A DNA stretch of 39,060 bases from an uncultured Bacteroidales bacterium (GTDB lineage Bacteria > Bacteroidota > Bacteroidia > Bacteroidales > P3): NCBI GenBank assembly GCA_900316235.1, contig ONCC01000037.1, positions 1 through 39,060 of the forward strand, given 5' to 3'. The translations under genes were made by a program, and so were the position numbers. Below, piece after piece: positions 27,803-35,564 of the stretch; within the stretch, counting starts at the first letter, position 1; every line of letters begins with the position of its first letter. The notes below the pieces were generated by a model. That model searched no databases. It saw only the letters and a program-made list of their open reading frames with translations, and had not been told where the DNA came from.

Positions 27803-29034
27803 CGAAACGTGCTCTTTTCTTCCTGCTACTGACCTTCGGCGCCTTGGGCGCTACCGCCCAGCAAAGGCCCATGAAACCAAGACCCGACGCCTTCCCTCCC
27901 GTGGAAGAGACGCTGGTAACCAAATCCATCTCGATGGCCACTACAGTGGAAGAGATGTCGGATTGGGACCGCTATCCGACCTACACCGTATATCTGAAGA
28001 TGATGCAACGGTGGGCAGAAATGTACCCCACCCTATGTCATATCGACACCATCGGCACCAGCGTACAGGGGCGCCTCATCCTGAGCATGTACATCGACTC
28101 GCGACCCAACGATAACCGCTATCGTCCGGAGTTCTTCTATAGCGCGACGATACACGGCGACGAGCTGACGGGTTATGTGATGATGCTGCGCCTCATCGAC
28201 ACCCTGCTGGCAGGCTACGGCACAAACGAGCAGTATACCAGCCTCCTCGACCGCACACGCATAAGCATCAACCCGCTGGCCAACCCCGACGGCACCTACA
28301 AGAACAACGAAAACAACGTGCGCAGGGCCACCAGATACAACGCCAACAACGTGGATCTCAACCGCAACTACCCCGACCCCTTTGCACAGACAAAGACAGC
28401 TATCGAGCCTGAGAACGATTCGATGATAGCCTATCTCACCGCACACCAATTCAGGCTCAGCGCCAACCTGCACGGTGGCGCCGAGGTGATGAATTACCCT
28501 TGGGACAGCTTCACATCCAAGACCGTGAGACACGATGCCGACCAAATGTCGCATCCCGCAGAAGACTGGTGGATAGAGGTATGCAAGCGCTTTGTCGACA
28601 CCAGCTGGACCTACAATGAAAGCCACTTCCGCGACACCTACACTTGCGGCTACACCGCCGGGGGCGACTGGTATCCCATTTCCGGTGGGCGGCAAGACTA
28701 TGTGAACGCCGTGCATAACTGCCTAGAGCTGACCATGGAATTGTCCTCGGAGAAGACCCCTCCCAGCGAACAGCTGCCGGAATACTGGAACCTCCTGCAG
28801 CACTCGCTCGTCAACTATATTGATGAGATTCACAACCTGCCCGAAAACATCGGTATCGGACAGCCGCAAATGCCGGTTGTCGACAATCGAGTCAAAGTAT
28901 ACCCCAACCCGACCCAAGGGACAGCACGGGTGGTGACCGGGGAGAAGGAGACCCTCATCGATCTCTCCGGCTATCCGACAGGAATCTACTATATAAAGGT
29001 CGGGGACAAGGTCGCCCGGGTAATCAAGAATTAA
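27799..29034 (+). CDS. M14-family zinc carboxypeptidase exported by T9SS
   Basis: The 411-aa protein has an N-terminal signal peptide (MTKRALFFLLLTFGALGATA, then Q). Its metallocarboxypeptidase domain has zinc ligands His119 and Glu122 (IHGDE) and His225 (NLHGG), the NPDG and DLNRNYPD motifs, and a catalytic Glu in CLELTMEL (about 310-314). This is the pattern of the carboxypeptidase N/E-like M14 subgroup, which removes C-terminal residues. The last 65 or so residues (VKVYPNPTQGTARVV ... YPTGIYYIKVGDKVARVIK) form a T9SS type A sorting domain, so it is probably secreted or surface anchored. It is the last gene of the thyA-to-here run and is followed by a terminator. Confidence 0.94.
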   Translation: MTKRALFFLLLTFGALGATAQQRPMKPRPDAFPPVEETLVTKSISMATTVEEMSDWDRYPTYTVYLKMMQRWAEMYPTLCHIDTIGTSVQGRLILSMYIDSRPNDNRYRPEFFYSATIHGDELTGYVMMLRLIDTLLAGYGTNEQYTSLLDRTRISINPLANPDGTYKNNENNVRRATRYNANNVDLNRNYPDPFAQTKTAIEPENDSMIAYLTAHQFRLSANLHGGAEVMNYPWDSFTSKTVRHDADQMSHPAEDWWIEVCKRFVDTSWTYNESHFRDTYTCGYTAGGDWYPISGGRQDYVNAVHNCLELTMELSSEKTPPSEQLPEYWNLLQHSLVNYIDEIHNLPENIGIGQPQMPVVDNRVKVYPNPTQGTARVVTGEKETLIDLSGYPTGIYYIKVGDKVARVIKN

Positions 29035-29058
29035 GAGCGCAACTATCGTAGATACAAA

Positions 29059-29087
29059 AAAAGCGGAGCCGTAGTGGCTCCGCTTTT
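29059..29087. terminator. Bidirectional terminator
   Basis: AAAAGCGGAGCC (29059-29070) and GGCTCCGCTTTT (29076-29087) form a perfect 12-bp stem with a GTAGT loop and U-tracts both ways. It serves the carboxypeptidase on the plus strand and the PFOR remnant ending at 29112 on the minus strand. Confidence 0.9.
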
Positions 29088-29111
29088 CGTGTTTAGTGTA
29101 TCGATGCAGGA

Positions 29112-29762
29112 TTACATCTCGCTCAGTTTCTTGTAGCCCTCGTAGCGCAGTTTGGCGTTGCGCTCGGTGGCGACGAAGAGTTCTTCGGCCTCCTGCGGGA
29201 AGGTCTTCATCAGCGAGTTGTAGCGGACCTCGCCCATAATGAAGTCGCGGAACTTGCTCCAGTCGGGCTCCTTCGAGTCGAGGTGGAAGCCGTTCTTGCC
29301 GGCGTCTTCTTCGGCGGGGTTGAAGTGCCAGAGGTGCCAGTAGCCGCACTCGACGGCTTTCTTCTCCTCGTTCTGCGTGCGGCCCATACCGATCTTGATG
29401 CCGTGGTTGCTCACTTCATTTGATTGATTTATGCGGTGTTCGCGGCCTTCGGCTGATTGCAGGGGCGTAGCATACGAGCAGGTCCAGTGGACCTGTGAGC
29501 CGAGCCCCGAAAAGTCCCCACTTTTCGGATTAAGGCGAGGAGAGAGCGACGGGCCGTGGTAGGCCTCGGCCTCCTTGATGACGTTGAAGTACTGGGCCTG
29601 GCTGGCGCCCATAGCGACCTGCGCCACATAGACGTAACCGTAGCTCTTGGCAATCATACCGAGGTCTTTCTTGCGGATCTTCTTACCGCTGGTGGCGAAC
29701 TTGGCGACAGCGCCGGCCGGGATAGCCTTCGAGCTCTGTCCGCCGGTGTTGGAGGAGCAGTC
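29112..29762 (-). pseudogene. nifJ: Pyruvate:ferredoxin oxidoreductase 3' fragment (copy A) with hairpin insertion
   Basis: On the minus strand the frame reads SNTGGQSSKAIPAGAVAKF, GKKIRKKDLGMIAKSYGYVYVAQVAMGA, YFNVIKEAEAYHGPSL, NHGIK, KKAVECGYWHLW and a C-terminus ending YEGYKKLSEM. This is the TPP-binding C-terminal end of pyruvate:ferredoxin oxidoreductase. Only about 215 of the usual roughly 1180 residues remain; homology begins abruptly near 29762, beside the stop of the next gene. The expected loop after GPSL (IIAYAPCI in relatives) is replaced by 45 residues from an in-frame insertion (29409-29543). It is likely non-functional. An intact gene is not in the window. Confidence 0.85.
29409..29543. 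repeat. Hairpin-rich in-frame insertion in PFOR copy A
   Basis: This 135-nt segment contains CGAAAAGT-CCCC-ACTTTTCG (29508-29527) and CAGGTCCA-G-TGGACCTG (29479-29495), both perfect stems. It interrupts the conserved GPSL...NHGI stretch of PFOR without breaking the frame. No second copy is visible in the window. Confidence 0.65.
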
Positions 29763-29769
29763 AATTGTA

Positions 29770-30300
29770 TTATGCTACGAAATATCGAGAATACAAGTCG
29801 TCGATAGTCATAATCTGATAATTGCCATAAGGGCGAAGTTGACGAGAAAAAAAGCTCTTTTGTTGTTCTACCTTTTTCCCTTTGTTAATTAAGATTACAG
29901 CGCCCCCTTCTATAGGTATGCCATCCACACTCATCACATCTTTTGAGTGGGTTACTTTATCTCTAATATTCTTGGTGTCAATGTTTTTTAAATCTTCCAC
30001 CTCGAATTTGGCCTCAATAAGTCGATATTTCTTAGAATTACCATGTGTAATCCCAAATGTAAAATCCACAATAGGAATCTTATTGCGTTTCCCTTTGGCA
30101 CGTACCCCCTCTACTATTTCTAAATAGATTGCTTTTTCTTCAGTAAACAAAGTTTTCCCCTTACATTTTTCCTTCGTTACAATATCTTTTATTGTTTGAT
30201 ACGATTGTGGATAATCCTTTGTTATGTTGCTATTAGTTGTAATAGCAGCACAATAAAGCCATTTGTCTTCAGGTTGAGGTTGATTATTGCCAGCCGCCAT
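29770..30300 (-). CDS. Putative PD-(D/E)XK-type nuclease partner of an ATPase
   Basis: I do not recognise a named family for this 176-aa protein. Its central region VDFTFGITHGNSKKYRLIEAKFEV places Asp79, Glu96 and Lys98 in a D-x16-E-A-K pattern on predicted strands, as in PD-(D/E)XK nucleases. An upstream Glu in YLEIVEG could complete the site. The C-terminus (SFFSRQLRPYGNYQIMTIDDLYSRYF) has no obvious motif. Its ATG lies 17 nt inside the end of the ATPase gene, so the two are translated together. The composition is AT-rich and unlike the core genes. The nuclease role is inference; it could be a small regulatory subunit. Confidence 0.5.
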   Translation of the reverse strand: MAAGNNQPQPEDKWLYCAAITTNSNITKDYPQSYQTIKDIVTKEKCKGKTLFTEEKAIYLEIVEGVRAKGKRNKIPIVDFTFGITHGNSKKYRLIEAKFEVEDLKNIDTKNIRDKVTHSKDVMSVDGIPIEGGAVILINKGKKVEQQKSFFSRQLRPYGNYQIMTIDDLYSRYFVA

Positions 30301-31591
30301 ACTCTCCTATTTTATCAAGTGATTTGTTGAAAGAGGCAAATATTGGCTCGATATCCGTCCCAATAGATTTATAATTGTAAGAGAAGGGCTTATTTGTATC
30401 TTCTTCTGCGATATAAAAAGACACCGATTTTTGGACCTTCTGTTTTTCGGCAATGTATTTTATTGCACTTACAAAATCGGTACTATGTGATGCGATGAAA
30501 AACTTTGTACCAAGTCTTTTGTGCATCATCACTATTATTCTAGCATATTCGACAATCCACTGTGGATGCAAATGAGCCTCTGGTTCATCAATAATGAGTA
30601 AAGTATTCTCGTTTATAACACCATTTCGTAATAATGTTTGTAGTAAAGAGAAGGATTTAATTCCGGTAGCACTGTCCATTAAATCAATCACAAGTCCATC
30701 ATCTCTCTTATATTTCATATTCCCCTTAAAAGAGAGCGAATCATCATAGTATGACCCTCCGTGTATAATGCTTTTGATGTATTGGTTAATAGAGTGACTA
30801 TATGATTTCTGTACAGGTATTTCTAATAGTTGGTTTAAATCACGCCAATATTCCATTATTGGATACCACATATATTTATTCATACCAACAATCATTGGCG
30901 TATCAATATAAACTGTTTGCTGTATATAATTTAGTACAGGAATATTTGTGACATCTTTTCCAACAAAAGGAACTCCATATTCTGTAATTCTCACATTCTT
31001 GATGTCATCTTCTAAAATTCCAGCAAGGTTTTTTTTGTAAAGTGCATATCCTCGAGCAGAAGCAATACTATCTGCTTTCTCCTTTATTCCTCTAGTTTTT
31101 TTTATCACATCATCGATTAATTCACTTAGCGAGGTATTCTTGCCGCTTCTTTTCCCAAGAATACTCACGTCAATAATACTACGGAATCTTGCAAATGCAC
31201 TTTCATTGATACTATCTCTATTATTCTCATTTTTGGCAATAAATTCTTTAAATAATTCGAGGGCAACACAATAGGAGTTGACTTTTAAATCAAGAGATGA
31301 TGATTCTTCGGCTAACCTATAATAATGCCGCATTTCCCCAAGGAATTCGTTCCTTCTGAATTCCATAGTTGAATTATGTACAAGTCTATCAATTGGTCGT
31401 AGCTCCAAAATGGCCGAACTATTCGCCATGCTCTCATAGTCATTCGCATATTTAAATGCATAATAGAGCAACCGTGAAATACTACTCTTTCCAGAACTAT
31501 TTATGCCTGATATTAAAGTAATACCATTCATCGCTATCTCTGCGGATTTGACAGCGCGGTAATCTTTAATTGATATTTGAATGGGGCTCAT
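30284..31591 (-). CDS. RecF/SMC-like AAA family ATPase
   Basis: The 435-aa ABC-type ATPase has a Walker A motif at 29-36 (GINSSGKSS), an ABC-signature-like SATGIKSF near residue 308, Walker B LLIIDEPEAHLHP near 334, and the H-loop ASHSTDF near 368. The middle, about 60-290, is a variable helical insert. This is the architecture of ATPases in several phage-defence systems (OLD, Septu PtuA, AriA of PARIS) and of RecF-like repair proteins. Here it overlaps by 17 nt a small gene with a possible nuclease site and follows a GIY-YIG gene by 55 nt. It is AT-rich, which suggests transfer. Defence is a reasonable inference, not shown. Confidence 0.85.
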   Translation of the reverse strand: MSPIQISIKDYRAVKSAEIAMNGITLISGINSSGKSSISRLLYYAFKYANDYESMANSSAILELRPIDRLVHNSTMEFRRNEFLGEMRHYYRLAEESSSLDLKVNSYCVALELFKEFIAKNENNRDSINESAFARFRSIIDVSILGKRSGKNTSLSELIDDVIKKTRGIKEKADSIASARGYALYKKNLAGILEDDIKNVRITEYGVPFVGKDVTNIPVLNYIQQTVYIDTPMIVGMNKYMWYPIMEYWRDLNQLLEIPVQKSYSHSINQYIKSIIHGGSYYDDSLSFKGNMKYKRDDGLVIDLMDSATGIKSFSLLQTLLRNGVINENTLLIIDEPEAHLHPQWIVEYARIIVMMHKRLGTKFFIASHSTDFVSAIKYIAEKQKVQKSVSFYIAEEDTNKPFSYNYKSIGTDIEPIFASFNKSLDKIGEYGGWQ

Positions 31592-31646
31592 AAATGTTTT
31601 TTTTGTATAACGTAACTCTATCTGTTTTATTGCAAAAGTGCTAATA

Positions 31647-32816
31647 TTATTTCAACGTTTCAATTATTGCTGCAACATCTGCTTCATCAAGGTTAAACCA
31701 TTCGCCGCGGAGGCGTTGTTGGCTGTATGCTGTGTGCAAGGCAGATTCTATTGATGCTGCAATCTTCCTAGTTGGATATTTCTTACAAGCAATCATTTCT
31801 ATTGTTGGTTTCTCACTTTGTAAAGTACGTTCTCTATAGTCAGGGTTATTTGAAATCCCTATTTTATAGTAACTGTTTGTTGTATCTTGCATAAGATAGA
31901 CAAAACAATACCCCTGTTCGTTATTATTAAGTTGACCTATTGCTCTATCAGGTAAAATATAATTAGGATGAACATCAACAATAGTTTCTAAAAATTTTTT
32001 GATATAGAGCATTAAGGCTAATTGAGAGTAGACACCAAAAAAACAATTTGCAAATTCCATAGATAGAGCATCAATATCACTTTTAGCAAATGTTATTCGT
32101 ACCGCCTCAATTTTCTTTTGTGTAAATGCATCAAAGTCCTCTTGATGAAATACACAACAGAAGGATTTCTTCTTTATGGATTTAAAATCTAATATGGTGT
32201 CATCATCAAATAATATTGATATAGTGTCATTAGCAGATAGTGTATAACTAGGTTCTGAGTAGTCACGACAGTCTAATCCATCAAAATACTGATCTGCACT
32301 TGTAAAAAAAGATATAACACAGATGTTATCGATATAATCAAGTTTGATAAATAGGTTATCAGATATTTGAAATCGTCCATTGCATTGTAGCAATCCGTCC
32401 CATTCAAACTCCAAACTATTTATCTTTGTAAATGGGTCTGTCTTTTTTTCAACCTTCGGAGTGCCTATCAGATAGTCTACCGCATCGATAGGGTGCTCAA
32501 AAATCCAACCAAGCACACATGTTCTTATCTCTTTTTTGGAAAAGATTTGTGCAGATAGACTTAAGGCTGGAACAAAAAAACCTGTTTCAGTTGCTTTAAC
32601 TGTAGCTGTATAACCGTGTTCTCTTAATTCTATTTTTTCGTCATCAAGTAAATCGGCATCCTCAATAAAAAGCAATTCATCTCCAGGTACCACGTACGTT
32701 ATAGCAGAATACGAGTTTACTACATATTCCGTAAAGTAAACATCAACGAAATGAGGGTTATTTTTAAATGCTTCGTCGATAACCGATGATTGAGCAATGA
32801 CATTTTTTTTACTCAT
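31647..32816 (-). CDS. GIY-YIG (T5orf172-type) protein
   Basis: This 389-aa protein has a C-terminal GIY-YIG nuclease-type domain from about residue 300: GYCFVYLMQDTTNSYYKIGIS (the GIY/YIG equivalents are CFVYLM and YKIGIS), then YRERTLQSEKP, IESALHTAYSQQRLRGEWFNL with the catalytic-type Glu in GEWF. This matches the T5orf172 subgroup. The N-terminal 280 residues are not recognised. It precedes the ATPase and putative nuclease on the same strand and is equally AT-rich. Such domains occur in mobile-element and defence genes; the actual substrate is unknown. Confidence 0.8.
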   Translation of the reverse strand: MSKKNVIAQSSVIDEAFKNNPHFVDVYFTEYVVNSYSAITYVVPGDELLFIEDADLLDDEKIELREHGYTATVKATETGFFVPALSLSAQIFSKKEIRTCVLGWIFEHPIDAVDYLIGTPKVEKKTDPFTKINSLEFEWDGLLQCNGRFQISDNLFIKLDYIDNICVISFFTSADQYFDGLDCRDYSEPSYTLSANDTISILFDDDTILDFKSIKKKSFCCVFHQEDFDAFTQKKIEAVRITFAKSDIDALSMEFANCFFGVYSQLALMLYIKKFLETIVDVHPNYILPDRAIGQLNNNEQGYCFVYLMQDTTNSYYKIGISNNPDYRERTLQSEKPTIEMIACKKYPTRKIAASIESALHTAYSQQRLRGEWFNLDEADVAAIIETLK

Positions 32817-32836
32817 ATTTTATTTTTGTTCTTTGG

Positions 32837-32868
32837 AAGTTGTGGAGGCCTCTCGACCTCCACAACTT
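32837..32868. repeat. 12-bp inverted repeat upstream of the GIY-YIG gene
   Basis: AAGTTGTGGAGG (32837-32848) and CCTCCACAACTT (32857-32868) form a perfect stem between the end of PFOR copy B and the GIY-YIG start. No T-run follows on either strand within a few bases, so it may be an element boundary or a weak terminator. Confidence 0.5.
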
Positions 32869-32889
32869 GGGTTTGCAATCTATATTAGA

Positions 32890-33210
32890 TTACATCTCCG
32901 AGAGTTTCTTATAACCCTCGTAGCGCAGTTTGGCATTGCGCTCGGTGGCGACGAAGAGTTCTTCGGCCTCTTGGGGGAAGGTCTTCATCAGCGAGTTGTA
33001 GCGCACCTCGCCTCGCCCATGATGGGAGCTGCGGAAGTTGAGTGCAACGCCAAACAAGGCCGGGAGCACCTTGAATAATCCATCAATGATTGCGAATGGT
33101 CTTGCTTGAGCACTGCCGAAATGTAGCAGCGTAGGCGTAGCCAAGTCGCGGAACTTGTTCTTGCTCCTGTCGGGCTCTGCCGACGACTTCCCCTTCCCTC
33201 GGGAGGCCAT
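32890..33210 (-). pseudogene. nifJ: Pyruvate:ferredoxin oxidoreductase 3' fragment (copy B), interrupted
   Basis: The last 40 or so codons encode exactly the same residues as copy A (GEVRYNSLMKTFPQEAEELF ... YEGYKKLSEM), although the DNA differs at about ten mostly synonymous positions. Just upstream only EPDRSKNKFRD is recognisable. The conserved FIM between FRD and GEV is replaced by 44 residues from an insertion (33013-33144). Beyond 33185 the homology ends and a GC-rich block begins. It is a relic, not a working enzyme. Confidence 0.75.
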
Positions 33211-33390
33211 AAAAAGAAATCTTCGGCGCCGCAGCGTGGGTGGGCAAACTGCGCGGAGGAACTAAAAGAACTCCGTGCGCTGGCCTTGACATGCGGGGTG
33301 TGCCGACGGCATAGCCGGCGGTACAGGTCCGCAGCATCGACAGCAGAGGACGGCCCCAGCGGGAGCCTTTCTTTTTGCCATTCATTATAA
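33013..33390. repeat. GC-rich non-coding-looking block with PFOR insertion
   Basis: This segment, including the 132-nt insertion in PFOR copy B and the stretch up to about 33390, has no protein I recognise. All frames are open-ended shadows. It contains inverted repeats (CGGAG/CTCCG near 33262-33284; GCCG/CGGC words near 33302-33322). In base composition it differs sharply from the AT-rich genes on both sides. It could be an interspersed repeat or a structured RNA. Confidence 0.4.
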
Positions 33391-33618
33391 ACCACTATTC
33401 CCATTCCTATTTGATAACGCCATTTTTATAAATCCAATCTATAAATTCCTTATAGATAACGCCATTTTTGATTAAATATTGCCTGGAGGGCTTCATTATT
33501 GTGAGATTTAGGACCACTATCTGTTTCTCATCTGTATTGTTATGAATACAAAGATACTAATTCAGTTTTGGATGCATAAGAAAAAAACTTAGTCATCATT
33601 AGTATCTCACTTTGTCTC
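33391..33618. other. AT-rich gap with a 15-bp direct repeat
   Basis: GATAACGCCATTTTT occurs at 33413-33427 and again at 33455-33469. On the minus strand a 29-codon frame (33407-33496, MKPSRQYLIKNGVIYKEFID and so on) spans both, with KNGVI appearing twice; it may be a relic of a gene end. Nothing else is recognisable in this stretch. Confidence 0.35.
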
Positions 33619-33649
33619 TTGTATATTTTAATAAAACATTGTATCTTTG
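33619..33649 (+). promoter_or_regulatory. Bacteroidetes-type promoter of the HNH-like gene
   Basis: TTG at 33619-33621, a 20-nt spacer and TATCTTTG at 33642-33649 fit the -33/-7 consensus. The -7 element lies 24 nt before the chosen ATG. Confidence 0.65.
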
Positions 33650-33672
33650 CATTGTTTTTAATAAAAGGAAAT

Positions 33673-34683
33673 ATGGATAATTGTTTATTATGTAAAAATG
33701 CTGAAGCCACCCAAACCAACTCGCATATTGTGCCCAGTTTTCTGGGAGCACGGATATTCAGCTATGATGGAAGTGGCAAACGTGGCAAAGATATAGCATT
33801 CACTTTGACTGCCACGAGACAAAAAGTTCACACAGGAGACTTACCCTCAACCAAATATGAAGAATTGTTCGGAGAAGGGAGCCTAAATGAGGATCGAATT
33901 AATGAATTAAAGGTTGATTCATTAGCAAAAGACTATTATTTATGTCCCCAATGTGAAAAACTTCTTGCCGAATATTTGGAATCTCCTTACGCTTCATTCT
34001 TGAAAAGTGGCAAACATATTCCTGGTGATATTTCTCTTTTCTTTTGGATGTCAGTTGTTTGGAGAATTTCAATTACAAAGGTTTTAGGTGATTGGTTATC
34101 TCCTGACGTTGAGGAATGTATGCGCAACTATCTGTTTTCTTATCTTGAGCACAAAAAACTTGGAATAGATACAAAAACTATTGTGGAGAAAATGCCATTT
34201 AGATACAAAATATTATATTGTCCAGAATACTTATCAAACGATGCGGGTTTTGTTAACTTTAAAACAAATGAAACGCATGATAGTGCTGCTTTTATTTGTG
34301 GAGATACTGCAGTATTTATAGGAATCGACAGTAATGTTAATGATTTTTGGGGCTTGGAAGGATACCTTGATGAAGCAACGAGCAATACAGGTATTCAAGC
34401 CGAAAACAGATGTATTGTCCCGATGGAGCCGTTTGTAGATGCGAAAAAAGCAATTATCCAATCTTTTGTAAAGGGTAAAATAGAATATGAACGTAATGTC
34501 CTTAATCAAATATGGGCAAAACACATTTCTGGAGAAATGCCAATTGAATTACAAAATGAAATTATTGAATCCATCCATGGCGAAGGATTGAAATTAGGAG
34601 ACAGGGGTGAAATGAAGCTTTGGCCACCAATAATATTTGAAAAAATGTCAAACTATATAAAAGAGCATAGTCAAAACCCATAG
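33673..34683 (+). CDS. HNH-like zinc-finger protein of unknown function
   Basis: The gene encodes 336 aa from ATG 33673, chosen because it follows the promoter and begins the conserved motif; an upstream in-frame ATG at 33619 overlaps the promoter. The N-terminus has C4-x2-C7, then SHIVPSFLGARI (17-28), then C91-x2-C94 with CEKLLAEYLES. This C-x2-C / SHIxP / LCxxCE layout is typical of a group of HNH-endonuclease-like proteins. The remaining 220 residues are not recognised. It is AT-rich, a single gene with its own promoter and terminator, and lies next to the ATPase/nuclease cassette, which suggests an accessory island. Nuclease activity is inference. Confidence 0.75.
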   Translation: MDNCLLCKNAEATQTNSHIVPSFLGARIFSYDGSGKRGKDIAFTLTATRQKVHTGDLPSTKYEELFGEGSLNEDRINELKVDSLAKDYYLCPQCEKLLAEYLESPYASFLKSGKHIPGDISLFFWMSVVWRISITKVLGDWLSPDVEECMRNYLFSYLEHKKLGIDTKTIVEKMPFRYKILYCPEYLSNDAGFVNFKTNETHDSAAFICGDTAVFIGIDSNVNDFWGLEGYLDEATSNTGIQAENRCIVPMEPFVDAKKAIIQSFVKGKIEYERNVLNQIWAKHISGEMPIELQNEIIESIHGEGLKLGDRGEMKLWPPIIFEKMSNYIKEHSQNP

Positions 34684-34729
34684 ATTGTTTTCTATATTAT
34701 ATCTATCTTGGTATTTATGGGAGCAAAGA

Positions 34730-34767
34730 AACGGCGAACGGTTATTTAGACTCGCCGTTCCTTTTTT
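34730..34767 (+). terminator. Terminator of the HNH-like gene
   Basis: AACGGCGA (34730-34737) and TCGCCGTT (34752-34759) form an 8-bp stem followed by CC and six T on the plus strand. Confidence 0.75.
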
Positions 34768-34805
34768 GGATGTGGGCGGAAATCTCTTCATAAAAACGCC
34801 TATCC

Positions 34806-35252
34806 TTATCTGTTTATTAGGTGGTGGAATAGTTTGAAGAGTGGGATAAGGATGAGGCCGAGGAGGAAGGAGATTATGAGGGGCCTAATGGGAGACTTGT
34901 GGTTGATGGGTTTAATGGGCTGAATGGGCGTAGTGGTGGTTTCCTTGGTATTGTTGGTGGTTTCGGTTTGGGTGAGGTGATGGGAGTGGTCGGCGGTGCG
35001 GTCGCGAGAGGTTATCTTCTCGCGGTCGCGGGTGGTGGTGAGTCGTGTGGTGTCGCCGGTCTCGTTGGTTTGGATGGTGATAGTGGTGGTTTCACGAATG
35101 GTGTCGTGGAGGGTGAGGGTGACGGTCTGACGGAGGGTGTCAGTCGCGGCCATCGTGCTGGTCTGCTGCGTCACGGTCTTGCTGCTTCTGCAACTCACTG
35201 TAAACAGGGCAAGCGTCGCTATGAGGGCAGTCGTTAATCTTCTGTATTGCAT
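34806..35252 (-). CDS. Thr-rich lipoprotein with C-terminal membrane segment (outer-spanin-like?)
   Basis: The 148-aa protein begins with a lipoprotein signal (MQYRRLTTALIATLALFTVSC, lipid-attachment Cys at 21). A very Thr-rich linker (about 30-118) follows, and the protein ends with a hydrophobic helix (LIISFLLGLILIPLFKLF). Its first 113 nt overlap the end of the preceding gene in another frame. A lipoprotein gene overlapping a TM/coiled-coil gene just after an amidase recalls phage Rz/Rz1 spanin pairs, which fuse inner and outer membranes during lysis. The C-terminal membrane helix is unusual for an outer spanin, so this remains a guess. The coding strand is strongly C/A-biased. Confidence 0.65.
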   Translation of the reverse strand: MQYRRLTTALIATLALFTVSCRSSKTVTQQTSTMAATDTLRQTVTLTLHDTIRETTTITIQTNETGDTTRLTTTRDREKITSRDRTADHSHHLTQTETTNNTKETTTTPIQPIKPINHKSPIRPLIISFLLGLILIPLFKLFHHLINR

Positions 35253-35481
35253 TTCTCAAATGGTTTACTTCGGTGCGTAATTCCCTGACTTCACGCCGCA
35301 GGGGGTCGGCAATGTTTTCCTTGAACTCCTCGACGTACATTTTCGACAAGTTCATGTCTTTTTGGCGGTTGTCGGCCTTCAGGCTTTCGACCTCCTGACG
35401 GTGACGGCGGCGGTCGAACAACCAGCCGCCACCGGCGACGAGGGTTAGGATTGATGGGATGATGTTCCAAAGGTTGTTCAT
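35140..35481 (-). CDS. Small TM/coiled-coil protein (inner-spanin-like?)
   Basis: The 113-aa protein has one N-terminal membrane segment (about 5-22, WNIIPSILTLVAGGGWLF) and then a basic stretch (DRRRHRQ). A long helical coiled-coil region follows (VESLKADNRQKDMNLSKMYV ... EVRELRTEVNHLRNAIQKI) and a C-terminal tail with two Cys (NDCPHSDACPVY). Its 3' third overlaps the lipoprotein gene out of frame. It follows the amidase gene by 83 nt. This topology fits an inner-membrane spanin or a holin-associated protein; homology is not recognised. Confidence 0.65.
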   Translation of the reverse strand: MNNLWNIIPSILTLVAGGGWLFDRRRHRQEVESLKADNRQKDMNLSKMYVEEFKENIADPLRREVRELRTEVNHLRNAIQKINDCPHSDACPVYSELQKQQDRDAADQHDGRD

Positions 35482-35564
35482 TTTTCAGTAAATCTTGATA
35501 TTCTCCTGTGCGCCGCGGGCGCACGAAATCTTGTAAATCTTGTAAATTATTCCGCTTTCAGCGG

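Noticed and set aside
29770..31591. Considered calling the ATPase pair PARIS or Septu
   Set aside because: The small partner lacks a recognisable DUF4435/TOPRIM domain or HNH motif and is shorter than AriB; the name would be unsupported.
33083..33404. Three overlapping minus-strand frames in the GC-rich block
   Set aside because: All are GC-driven open frames with Arg/Pro/Ala-rich nonsense-like sequence; none shows a domain or a credible start.
34899..35237. A Gly/Val-rich plus-strand frame
   Set aside because: It is the antisense shadow of the Thr-rich lipoprotein gene.
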